A stretch of 64,000 nt of DNA from Gelidibacter maritimus (lineage in GTDB: Bacteria; Bacteroidota; Bacteroidia; Flavobacteriales; Flavobacteriaceae): contig NZ_JACGLT010000005.1 of assembly GCF_014062315.1 (NCBI RefSeq), positions 124,001 through 188,000 of the forward strand, in the 5' to 3' direction. The translations under genes and the position numbers were made by a program. The notes under the pieces are model-generated. The model was not told the DNA's origin and made no database searches. It saw only the letters and a list, made by a program, of their open reading frames with translations. Shown in pieces: positions 28,393 to 36,262 of this stretch (its first letter is position 1; every line of letters starts with the position of its first letter).

Positions 28393-29628
28393 CTAATCAA
28401 ATCGCATCGCTTTTACTGGAGAAATTTTGGTAATAATAACCGAAGGAATTAAAAGCATCAACAAACACACAATGAAAGTTCCTAAATTAAGTAGCAAAAT
28501 ATAATCTAAATTGAGATAAACCGGAGCTTCTGAAACATAATACACTTCCGGATTTAATGGCACCAATCCAAAATACTTTTGTGCCAGCAACATTCCCAAT
28601 CCGATTAAATTTCCCCAAAACAATCCCAATCCAATCAAATAAGTCGCATTATATAAAAACACTTTTCTGATACTCCAATTGTTACTGCCCAAAGCTTTCA
28701 AAATGCCAATCATTTGGGTACGCTCCAATATGAGCACCAATAAGGCGGTAATCATGTTGATACCCGCCACAAGAATCATGATTCCAATAATGCCATAAGT
28801 ATTATTGTCAAAAATACTGATCCATTCAAAAATGGTCATATATTTTTGTTCCACCGTTGTTGCGTCAAGATCGGATGGAATATTCTCGTAAATTTCCATT
28901 CCTTTGACATCAATCTGTTTAAAATCGTCAATGAACACCTCGAAATTTCCAACTTGATCTTCATCCCACTTATTGAGACGTTGTACGTGACGAATATCTC
29001 CGATTACAAATTTCTCATCCAATTCCTTAAAACCCGAATTATAGATGCCAACAATCTTAAACGCCCGTAAAAACGGCATCTGATCAATGCTTTCCTTTTT
29101 AAAAACGGTTTGAAAGTTTTCGTCTAATTTAAACTGTAATCGGTTGGCCAAATATTGAGATATCAGGACTTCATTGCTCATTTCATCAGAATAGTCTGGC
29201 AATCTCCCTTCCATTAGAAATTCTTCAAAATAGCGCCAATCGTAGTCCGAACCGACACCTTTAAGCACAACACCTTCAAAATCAGTTTCTGTCCGGATAA
29301 CCCCAAATTTAGTAGCGGTTGCCTGGACATGTCTGATACCGTCTATATTTTTAAATTCCGGATAAAATTCTTGGTTTTTACTAATTGGAATTTCAGATTC
29401 ATCAGACACGTTACTATCAAAATTAGTAATGGTTACGTGGCCATTGAACGCCACCACCTTATCCCTTATCTTTTGCTGAAGCCCAATTCCCGTAGCAATA
29501 GCAATGAGCATCACCACAATACCAATAGCAATGGCAGCAATACCAATTTTTATTATCGGTGCTGAAACACTACTTTTATACGCTTTACTGCCTATAATTC
29601 GTTTAGCTATAAAAAACTCGTAATTCAA
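28393..29628 (-). CDS. LolC/LolE-type ABC transporter permease
   Basis: 411 residues with four membrane helices: one at about 24-48, then a large periplasmic MacB-like domain, then three helices at about 275-300, 320-345 and 370-400. This arrangement, with the start YEFFIAKRIIGSK and the end ISPVKAMRFD, is that of the FtsX-like permeases of lipoprotein release (LolC/E). The family pulls lipoproteins out of the inner membrane with the ATPase LolD, which is not next to it here. It is transcribed alone and divergently from the NamZ-like gene (6 bases apart). Confidence 0.85.
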   Translation of the reverse strand: MNYEFFIAKRIIGSKAYKSSVSAPIIKIGIAAIAIGIVVMLIAIATGIGLQQKIRDKVVAFNGHVTITNFDSNVSDESEIPISKNQEFYPEFKNIDGIRHVQATATKFGVIRTETDFEGVVLKGVGSDYDWRYFEEFLMEGRLPDYSDEMSNEVLISQYLANRLQFKLDENFQTVFKKESIDQMPFLRAFKIVGIYNSGFKELDEKFVIGDIRHVQRLNKWDEDQVGNFEVFIDDFKQIDVKGMEIYENIPSDLDATTVEQKYMTIFEWISIFDNNTYGIIGIMILVAGINMITALLVLILERTQMIGILKALGSNNWSIRKVFLYNATYLIGLGLFWGNLIGLGMLLAQKYFGLVPLNPEVYYVSEAPVYLNLDYILLLNLGTFIVCLLMLLIPSVIITKISPVKAMRFD

Positions 29629-29634
29629 AATTTT

Positions 29635-30897
29635 ATGATGCGATTAAAGATGCTCAAAAATACATTATTCTCGATAATAATATCGGTTGTTTTAGTATTG
29701 ATTTCTTGTGGGAATGGAACTAAAAACAAAAAGACCGAAGACGGGAGACCGATGACGGAAGACGTTTCTCTAAAATCAATAACAGTTGGCGCCAATCAAA
29801 CAGAAAATTATCTGAAACTATTAGAACACAAGCAAGTTGGCGTTGTTGGAAATCAATCGAGTGTGATTTTTAAGGACAAAAAACGAAAAAATGATCATGG
29901 CGATTACACGCACCTCGTCGATTCTTTATTGAGCTTAAACATCAACGTAAAAAAGGTGTTTTCACCAGAACATGGGTTTAGAGGTACCGCTGATGCTGGC
30001 GAGAAAATTAAAGACGGTCTTGACGCCAAGACAGGGCTGCCCATTATTTCACTTTATGGCGATAATAAAAAACCAAAACCAGGACAGCTTAAAGGATTAG
30101 ATGTTTTAATATTTGACATTCAAGATGTGGGGGTGCGTTTTTACACCTATATCTCCACTTTGCATTATGTCATGGAGGCTTGTGCGGAGGCTAATATTCC
30201 ACTCATTATATTGGATAGACCCAACCCAAATGGCCATTATGTGGATGGACCAATTTTAGAAAAGGAGAACTCCAGTTTTGTGGGCATGCACCCTATACCA
30301 ATTGCCCATGGAATGACCATTGGTGAATATGCGAAAATGATCAATGGTGAAAAGTGGCTGAAAAATGGGAGGCAGTGTACATTGACCGTTGTTTCTATGG
30401 TTAATTACACACACCAAACAAGTTATAGCCTACCAATTAAGCCTTCACCCAATTTACCAAATGACCAATCGATTGCCTTATATCCAAGTCTGTGTTTTTT
30501 TGAGGGCACCAATGTCAGCGTTGGTCGCGGTACCGATAAGCAATTCCAAGTTTTTGGCAGCCCTGACTTAGACAAGAGCCACTTTCCATTTAATTTTATA
30601 CCACAACCAAATGAAGGTGCAAAAACGCCACCTCAACAAGGAAAAAAATGTCATGGCAAAGATTTAACCCAAGTTAAAGTCCAGCCAGGAATAAATTTAA
30701 AATATCTAATTGACGCCTATGCACATACAACGGATAAAGCTAAATTCTTCAATTCATTTTTTATGAAATTGGCAGGTACAACAAAACTTCAAGAACAAAT
30801 TCAAAATGGACTTTCTGAAAAAGAGATTAAAGCCACTTGGTCACAGGAACTTGAGGATTTCAAAAAGATTCGGAATAAATATAAGCTCTATCCTTAA
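29635..30897 (+). CDS. namZ: NamZ-like exo-beta-N-acetylmuramidase lipoprotein (DUF1343)
   Basis: 420 residues with a lipoprotein signal (lipobox ending at Cys25, LISCGNG). The body carries the DUF1343 signature: VGVVGNQSS, FSPEHGFRG, LDVLIFDIQDVGVRFYTY, LDRPNPNG, and ALYPSLCFFEGTNVSVGRGTD. Proteins of this family include NamZ, which removes terminal MurNAc from peptidoglycan fragments, so a role in cell-wall recycling is likely. Residues 34-43 (TEDGRPMTED) lie in a linker encoded by a short repeat-like stretch (29733-29764). Alternative in-frame ATGs exist at codons 2 and 6. Confidence 0.87.
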   Translation: MMRLKMLKNTLFSIIISVVLVLISCGNGTKNKKTEDGRPMTEDVSLKSITVGANQTENYLKLLEHKQVGVVGNQSSVIFKDKKRKNDHGDYTHLVDSLLSLNINVKKVFSPEHGFRGTADAGEKIKDGLDAKTGLPIISLYGDNKKPKPGQLKGLDVLIFDIQDVGVRFYTYISTLHYVMEACAEANIPLIILDRPNPNGHYVDGPILEKENSSFVGMHPIPIAHGMTIGEYAKMINGEKWLKNGRQCTLTVVSMVNYTHQTSYSLPIKPSPNLPNDQSIALYPSLCFFEGTNVSVGRGTDKQFQVFGSPDLDKSHFPFNFIPQPNEGAKTPPQQGKKCHGKDLTQVKVQPGINLKYLIDAYAHTTDKAKFFNSFFMKLAGTTKLQEQIQNGLSEKEIKATWSQELEDFKKIRNKYKLYP

Positions 30898-30955
30898 TCA
30901 GGATAAAACCTTAAGTTAAACTGCTTTTCTGATTTGGAAAATAATTTTAAACGCG

Positions 30956-31861
30956 CTATAAATGAAGATTAGCAATCAATTCAGCTTTTCTTAGGTTGAC
31001 TAAAGACACCTTACCTTTCCATAATCCCGCATTTTTTTCGTCTTTTCTAAGTTCATAAGCTGTATAATAGAGAAAAGCAAGCTGTGACGCCGTAGTTTCA
31101 TCAATTTCTGAAGTGTCAAATCTTTTCAATAATCTAAGCACTTTTTTGGGTCTATTTTGAAGCAGGTATTGTGACCATCTCAATAAGCTGATCTTATCCG
31201 CAAAATGCTTCTTACCATTGATATCATCGGTAATTAAATATCTTTCGGCATCGTCTAAATATCTCAGACTTAAGCTCACAATATCTTGTCTCGTTTTGCG
31301 GTTAACCAAAATTGCAAAATCCATATATTTTGAAGCCAACCGATAAGCAGTTCCAAAATTTTTGTGCTCGGCATAATTACGCAATTCAGCATTTAAATAA
31401 GATGTATTTAAACCATAATTGGTTATGAATTGGGATAAATTAAAATAAGCTTCAGGAGAAAATGAAGTATTGACAATATTTAAATTGGGGTCCATAATCT
31501 TAATATTGTCATCTTCAAATTGAAGCATATAACTTCTGCTTTTCGTGTCTTTAATCTCATCGTATAATTCGCCATAAAGATTTTCGTCTACTTTTACAGG
31601 CACAAAATATTTCCAAATAATCCGATTGATTTCTTCATTTTGAAACAAGTCGTCAAACAATATCTCATTCCCATTTGTATCATTCATAATGACAGGATAT
31701 GGTATCGAAGCTGCTTCTTCCCACATCATGAACAGAAATTTATCCTGAACTAAGGCCGTACGTTTTGCAGCTTCCAAAGAAGTCATCCATTCTTGAGAAA
31801 AACAAATATTGGATGTTAACATGGTTAACAGTAAAATTAAAACGTCTCTTTTTAAATTCAT
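30956..31861 (-). CDS. Exported hypothetical protein, possibly thioredoxin-fold
   Basis: 301 residues with a clear signal peptide ending near CFSQ (residue 23). The first 130 residues (EWMTSLEAAKRTALVQDKFLFMMW... FVPVKVDE... QFEDDNIKIMDPN) have the layout of a thioredoxin-like domain of the periplasmic kind, but the CxxC is absent: EEAAS stands at the expected place. The rest is helical, with TPR-like spacing. I do not recognise a named family. It converges on the NamZ-like gene. Confidence 0.6.
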   Translation of the reverse strand: MNLKRDVLILLLTMLTSNICFSQEWMTSLEAAKRTALVQDKFLFMMWEEAASIPYPVIMNDTNGNEILFDDLFQNEEINRIIWKYFVPVKVDENLYGELYDEIKDTKSRSYMLQFEDDNIKIMDPNLNIVNTSFSPEAYFNLSQFITNYGLNTSYLNAELRNYAEHKNFGTAYRLASKYMDFAILVNRKTRQDIVSLSLRYLDDAERYLITDDINGKKHFADKISLLRWSQYLLQNRPKKVLRLLKRFDTSEIDETTASQLAFLYYTAYELRKDEKNAGLWKGKVSLVNLRKAELIANLHL

Positions 31862-32097
31862 ATTTCATATTTTTTTAGGCTGCTGCACTTCCACTATAGT
31901 ATTGAATAATTATGACAAATCAGCACTATTTTTTTCGTAAAAATCTTACAGAGTTGGTATTTCTATTTCAAGTTTAATATAAGGTTTTTACGAGCTTTTA
32001 ACTCGACTGAATGATCGAAGTGATGATTGAAGAATTTTCAAAATAAGTCTTCTTTGATTTTCGTCTATTTGATCAAAGTTTTCATTTTCCTTATATG

Positions 32098-32105
32098 TAT
32101 CTTTG
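32098..32105 (+). promoter_or_regulatory. TATCTTTG -7-type box before the methyltransferase gene
   Basis: In the 343-base gap between two divergent genes, TATCTTTG followed by CCCCGC lies 100 bases before the methyltransferase ATG. It matches the Bacteroidota -7 consensus TAnnTTTG; no TTTG is found at the 19-base spacing, so the promoter is only probable. Nothing else is recognised in the gap. Confidence 0.4.
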
Positions 32106-32204
32106 CCCCGCTCTATGAGATTCTTGCTGCAATCTTATAAAGTGTAAAAATAACATATTTTGAACTTAATATTTCCAGTTATATGGAAATGAAATGAACT
32201 TGCT

Positions 32205-32900
32205 ATGAGAGATATATTTGGAAAAGCATTATTGGATTATTATAACGGAAATTATACTGAAGACGTTTTTACAGCGACAAATATATCTGATGAAGATGCA
32301 TTGCCACTGCCCTTCCTCTTTAGGAATTATGATGAAATGCCAATATTGGAAAAGAAGTCCATGGAACTTGCTAAAGGAAGAGTGTTGGATGTGGGCTGCG
32401 GCGCAGGAAGTCACGGTTTGTATCTTCAGGAACAAGGTTTTGAGGTCAAGGCTATTGACGTTTCTAAAGGTGCCATAGAAGTTTCACGAAAACGCGGACT
32501 CAAAAATGCCGAAGTGATTGCTCTTTTAGATGAAACCGAAAAATTTGATACCATTTTATTATTGATGAATGGTAGTGGAATTTTTCAAGAACTCTCTAAA
32601 GTACCAATGTATTTAAATCATCTTAAATCGCTTTTAAATCCTGGAGGTCAAATATTACTCGACTCCACAGATATTATATATATGTATGAAGATGAAGATG
32701 GCGGAATTTGGCAGGATTTGAACGCCAATTACTACGGCGAACTCGATTATCTTGTGAGTTATAAAGGCGAATCAGAACCGCTTACCACGTGGCTCTACAT
32801 GGATTTTGAAACTTTAGCAACGGCTTGCCATTCGGTGGGATTAGAGTGTGAATTGGTGATGAAAGGAGAGCATTACGATTATTTGGCGCGAGTTTATTAA
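32205..32900 (+). CDS. Class I SAM-dependent methyltransferase
   Basis: 231 residues. Motif I VLDVGCGAGSHG (59-70) binds S-adenosylmethionine, AIDVS follows as the acidic ribose-binding strand, and LLLMNGSGIFQEL takes the place of motif IV. The C-terminal half (LLDSTDIIYMYEDEDGG) is typical of small Rossmann methyltransferases of Bacteroidota with unknown substrates. No partner gene indicates the substrate. It is transcribed as a single gene. Confidence 0.82.
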   Translation: MRDIFGKALLDYYNGNYTEDVFTATNISDEDALPLPFLFRNYDEMPILEKKSMELAKGRVLDVGCGAGSHGLYLQEQGFEVKAIDVSKGAIEVSRKRGLKNAEVIALLDETEKFDTILLLMNGSGIFQELSKVPMYLNHLKSLLNPGGQILLDSTDIIYMYEDEDGGIWQDLNANYYGELDYLVSYKGESEPLTTWLYMDFETLATACHSVGLECELVMKGEHYDYLARVY

Positions 32901-32918
32901 AGGTTAAAGTAGGATATG

Positions 32919-32995
32919 GTTACACAAAAGGCACGAAGAAGCCACAAAAAACACGAAGAAAAACTTTGTGAAACTTTGTGCTTTCTTTGTGTAAC
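32919..32995. repeat. Imperfect 77-bp palindrome upstream of the GxxExxY gene
   Basis: GTTACACAAA (32919-32928) and TTTGTGTAAC (32986-32995) are perfectly inverted. Between them are CACGAAG/CTTTGTG-type words in both orientations (GCACGAAGAAG, CACAAAAAACACGAAG, then CTTTGTGAAACTTTGTGC), so the whole element can fold into an imperfect hairpin. It ends 30 bases before the GxxExxY start. Confidence 0.75.
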
Positions 32996-33025
32996 TTAGT
33001 GTCACAACTTTCAATCCTCTAATTT

Positions 33026-33400
33026 ATGATTATCGAAAACAATCTATCGAACAAGATAATTGGTTGTGCAATTGAAGTTCACAAACAACTCGGTCCTGGC
33101 CTATTAGAATCTGCATATAAAGAATGTTTATTTCATGAACTTTCACTAATTGGACTTAGCACCAAAAAAGAACTGGCGTTACCTATTGTTTATAAAGACA
33201 TAAAATTAGATCATGGTTATAGAATTGATTTACTGGTAGAAAACAAAGTCGTTATAGAAATCAAAACAGTCGAAAACTTTACAGATGTACATCTCGCTCA
33301 AGTTTTAACTTACCTTAAGCTTGGAAATTATAAATTAGGTTTATTGCTAAACTTTCATGTGACAACTTTAAGAAGCGGTATAAAAAGAATTGTGTTATAA
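33026..33400 (+). CDS. GxxExxY protein (PD-(D/E)xK nuclease-like)
   Basis: 124 residues with the family motif in LGPGLLESAYKECL: Gly25, Glu28, Tyr31. A nuclease-like acidic triad is visible as Glu28, Asp68 (YRIDLLVE) and Glu78-x-Lys80 (VVIEIKTVE), fitting the restriction-endonuclease fold assigned to this family. The function is unestablished. The gene is solitary and preceded by a palindromic CACGAAG/CTTTGTG repeat, a combination I recall as common around such genes in Bacteroidota. It converges closely on the amidohydrolase gene (4 bases apart). Confidence 0.88.
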   Translation: MIIENNLSNKIIGCAIEVHKQLGPGLLESAYKECLFHELSLIGLSTKKELALPIVYKDIKLDHGYRIDLLVENKVVIEIKTVENFTDVHLAQVLTYLKLGNYKLGLLLNFHVTTLRSGIKRIVL

Positions 33401-33404
33401 TTTG

Positions 33405-35021
33405 TTACTGCTTCTCCCCACCAACAAAGGTTCCCTCTACTTTAATATTCGGGATCTCATGAACCTCAACGTTCATAATATCTTTATCAAGGATGATAAA
33501 ATCGGCAAATTTGCCCTTTTCGATACTTCCTTTTTCGTTTTCCTCAAAATTGGAATACGCCGCCCAAAGGGTCATGCCTTTTAAGGTTTCCTCGCGGGTC
33601 AATGCATTCTCCATTTGGTAACCACCTTCTGGAAAAGAATCCAAATCCTGACGCGCTACGGCGGCATAGAAAGTTAAAAACGGACTCACCTGCTCCACCG
33701 GGAAATCAGTTCCCAAAGCGACTTTTCCGTAAGCGTCCAATAACTGTTTGTAAGCGTAAGCACCTTTGATGCGTTCTGATCCCAAGCGGTCTTCTGCCCA
33801 ATACATATCCGAAGTGGCATGTGTTGGTTGAATTGATGGCAGGACGTTTTTATAAAGCTCAAAATCTCCAGGTGATACGATCTGCGCATGTTCCACACGC
33901 CAGCGTCTATCCGATTGATCTTTTAATACCTTGTTATAGGTCTGTAAAACCGCATGATTAGCAGAATCGCCAATGGCATGGGTATTCATCTGAAATTCAG
34001 AATTGGCAATCCGTTGTGCAGCATCATTAAAAGTTTCCAAATCCGTTACCATCAATCCAAAATGATTTGGTTTATCGCTGTACGGCGCCCTTAACATTGC
34101 TCCTCTTGAACCTAAAGCGCCATCGGCATAAAACTTAAAACTGCTCACGTTGAGCTTATCGTTCTTGCTGATACCTTTGTTCAAGTAATAATCCACATTT
34201 TCCTTTGATCCGGAAACCATCGCATAGATTCGCATTTTCAAATCGCCCGATTGCTGTAAACTATCAATAAGTTCAATAGCTTGTCGTGACAAACCCGCAT
34301 CATCCACAGTGGTCAATCCGTAATCGAAGCAGATTTTCTGAGCGTCCAAAAGTGCGTTGATCAGTTCCTTTTTAGAGGATCTGGGCCAATGTGCCATCAC
34401 CAAATTCTCAGCGTTATCCACCAAAACACCAGTCAACTCACCCTTTTCAATCACCACTTCTCCTCCCTCAACCTTGCTGTCAACAGTCACATTGCCTAAA
34501 TCCAAGGCCGCTTGATTGGCCAATATGGCATGACCGTCAATACGCGTCAAAACAATCGGTGTATCAGGATATAAGGCGTCCAATAAGGCTTTATTGGGAA
34601 ATTCCTTAACCTCCCAATTATTTTGATCCCAGCCGCGACCTTGAATGAAATCAAGATTTTTTTCATTTTGAAATTCGCTGATGCGCTGTACAATTTCTTC
34701 AAAGCTTTTAGTGCCTACCAAGTCGACAGATTGTTGATTTAATCCCAATCCCAAAAAATGGCAATGTGCATCGATAAATCCCGGAACAATGGTTTTTCCG
34801 TGAACATCGATGATAGTGTTGGAAGCATACTTGTCCTGAATAGCTTTGGAACTTCCTATTTCAAGAAATTTCCCATCTTTAACGGCGAAGGCTTCGGCTT
34901 TGTCCGAATGGTCATTAACCGTATAAATATTGGCATTGATAATGATTGAATCGACTTCAGTTTTTTCGCTTTCACAAGAAAAAATAAAGGCTAAAACAAG
35001 GAAAACTAATAATTTTTTCAT
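33405..35021 (-). CDS. Amidohydrolase family 3 (YtcJ-like) lipoprotein
   Basis: 538 residues from the chosen ATG at 35021, which gives a lipoprotein signal MKKLLVFLVLAFIFSCESEK with Cys16; a longer frame adds 20 residues without signal character. The metal-dependent hydrolase pattern is present: VPGFIDAHCHF for the HxH pair, KFYADGALGSRGA, NTHAIGD, RVEHAQIV and ALGTDFPVE with the catalytic Asp, then the closing beta-domain KGKFADFIILD. YtcJ-like enzymes act on N-acyl or formamide bonds; the substrate is unknown here. It probably faces the periplasm. Confidence 0.87.
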   Translation of the reverse strand: MKKLLVFLVLAFIFSCESEKTEVDSIIINANIYTVNDHSDKAEAFAVKDGKFLEIGSSKAIQDKYASNTIIDVHGKTIVPGFIDAHCHFLGLGLNQQSVDLVGTKSFEEIVQRISEFQNEKNLDFIQGRGWDQNNWEVKEFPNKALLDALYPDTPIVLTRIDGHAILANQAALDLGNVTVDSKVEGGEVVIEKGELTGVLVDNAENLVMAHWPRSSKKELINALLDAQKICFDYGLTTVDDAGLSRQAIELIDSLQQSGDLKMRIYAMVSGSKENVDYYLNKGISKNDKLNVSSFKFYADGALGSRGAMLRAPYSDKPNHFGLMVTDLETFNDAAQRIANSEFQMNTHAIGDSANHAVLQTYNKVLKDQSDRRWRVEHAQIVSPGDFELYKNVLPSIQPTHATSDMYWAEDRLGSERIKGAYAYKQLLDAYGKVALGTDFPVEQVSPFLTFYAAVARQDLDSFPEGGYQMENALTREETLKGMTLWAAYSNFEENEKGSIEKGKFADFIILDKDIMNVEVHEIPNIKVEGTFVGGEKQ

Positions 35022-35067
35022 CTTAATAATTGGTTTCAGTTGAATTTTGGTTGTCTTGTAAAAATAA

Positions 35068-35095
35068 GAAAAGCATTCCAATTGAAATGCTTTTC
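35068..35095 (-). terminator. Intrinsic terminator after the Fic gene
   Basis: GAAAAGCATT (35068-35077) and AATGCTTTTC (35086-35095) form a perfect 10-bp stem with an 8-nt loop, six bases beyond the Fic stop. On the minus strand it is followed by TTATTTTTAC. Confidence 0.75.
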
Positions 35096-35100
35096 AAAAC

Positions 35101-36054
35101 TTATCTCTTACGCTTTCTGTTTTTCACGTAATCATCAATTGCTTCCTTAGTTGTAAGCCAGTTTCTGCCTTCCTTATAGGCATCTATCTTTCCGGTACGG
35201 GCCAACAGACTTATATATTCCTGACCATAGGGAAGATTTTCCTCCTCTACCAAATTTGAGATCTCTGTATATTCCAAGGTGTTCCCTGGCAAAGCATTAA
35301 GATAAATATTTAAGGTACGCTCTATGGCCTGCGACATAAGAAGCATCAACTTTCCATAACGCCCTTTATTGGCGTCATTTAACGCCGTATAATATTTTAT
35401 CCGATCATTGGTCAAAATGATAGCCGGTGGAAAACCATGGGTCATCAACAATAAATTCATGGCCAACCGCACGGTCCGGCCATTACCATCAAAAAATGGA
35501 TGGATCCAAACAAACCGATGATGAAATACAGCAGAGAGTTCAATAACATTCAAATTTAAAGGATTCTCTTTCGTAAATATTAAAAGATCATCCATCAAAG
35601 CAGATACTTTTACGGCATTTGGAGGCACAAAATTCGCTCCTGAAATACGCACACCGCCATTGCGAAGTCTTCCAGCGAATTCCTCTTCTATGGAATTCAT
35701 TACGAGCCCATGCAAAGAAAGGACCTCATGAATGGAAAGCGGTTCACGACGTTCGACCAATTTATAAAGGAGATTTATGGCCCGCTCATGGTTTTTTGCT
35801 TCAAAATGCTCCCGAAGTGATTTCCCTTTTATAGTAATACCATCTTGCAAAACCATTTGGGTTTCTCTTAAACTTAAAGTGTTCCCTTCTATACTATTGG
35901 AATTATAGGTCCACTCAACGGTCAAAGCCTCTCTTATTTTATTTAAGGCCATAGAAGGTAAAGGCCGGTGCTTTTTTAATTGCTCCAGCTTCATTTCAAG
36001 ACGCTCAAAAATAGGCGTCATTTCTTCGCGATAGGTTAAATCTAAATTTCTCAC
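35101..36054 (-). CDS. Fic-domain AMPylase with built-in inhibitory helix
   Basis: 317 residues. The Fic core HPFFDGNGRT (185-194) is fully canonical (His185 catalytic, Asp189, Asn191, Arg193), so AMP transfer from ATP to a protein hydroxyl is likely. The N-terminal motif S52-NSI-E56-G57-N58 is the class II inhibitory helix whose glutamate blocks ATP binding. The C-terminus (YISLLARTGKIDAYKEGRNW, then LTTKEAIDDYVKNRKRKR) resembles a MerR/excisionase-like winged helix and could bind DNA. The frame starts with GTG at 36054 or possibly ATG at 36021, because the predicted promoter abuts the GTG. The target is unknown. Confidence 0.92.
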   Translation of the reverse strand: MRNLDLTYREEMTPIFERLEMKLEQLKKHRPLPSMALNKIREALTVEWTYNSNSIEGNTLSLRETQMVLQDGITIKGKSLREHFEAKNHERAINLLYKLVERREPLSIHEVLSLHGLVMNSIEEEFAGRLRNGGVRISGANFVPPNAVKVSALMDDLLIFTKENPLNLNVIELSAVFHHRFVWIHPFFDGNGRTVRLAMNLLLMTHGFPPAIILTNDRIKYYTALNDANKGRYGKLMLLMSQAIERTLNIYLNALPGNTLEYTEISNLVEEENLPYGQEYISLLARTGKIDAYKEGRNWLTTKEAIDDYVKNRKRKR

Positions 36055-36058
36055 CCCA

Positions 36059-36107
36059 CAAAGATAGTTATTTTATCGGATACCTCAATAAATTAAGCTA
36101 TCCGATA
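36059..36107 (-). promoter_or_regulatory. Promoter with overlapping 9-bp inverted repeat (operator) of the Fic gene
   Basis: On the minus strand TTG (36088-36086), a 19-base spacer and TATCTTTG (36066-36059) form a good Bacteroidota promoter. TATCGGATA (36074-36082) and its exact complement TATCCGATA (36099-36107) make a perfect 9-bp inverted repeat with 16 bases between, one arm inside the promoter spacer and one just upstream of the -33 element. Transcription would start at or within a few bases of the GTG. Confidence 0.7.
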
Positions 36108-36162
36108 TTAAGCGCATTATATATGTTCAGAATCCATTTTAATTCATGGTATGCAAAAATGT

Positions 36163-36189
36163 AAAAAGCACCCTCAATTTGGGTGCTTT
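36163..36189 (-). terminator. Intrinsic terminator after the outer membrane barrel gene
   Basis: AAAGCACCC (36165-36173) pairs with GGGTGCTTT (36181-36189) over 9 bp. On the minus strand the stem is followed by TTTTTAC, 75 bases beyond the barrel gene's stop. Confidence 0.85.
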
Positions 36190-36262
36190 AGATGTTTTAT
36201 GATAATCTGAAAAACAAAATTTCACTTCTCATCATGAAATCCCTGCCTTTGCAGCGATGCAG

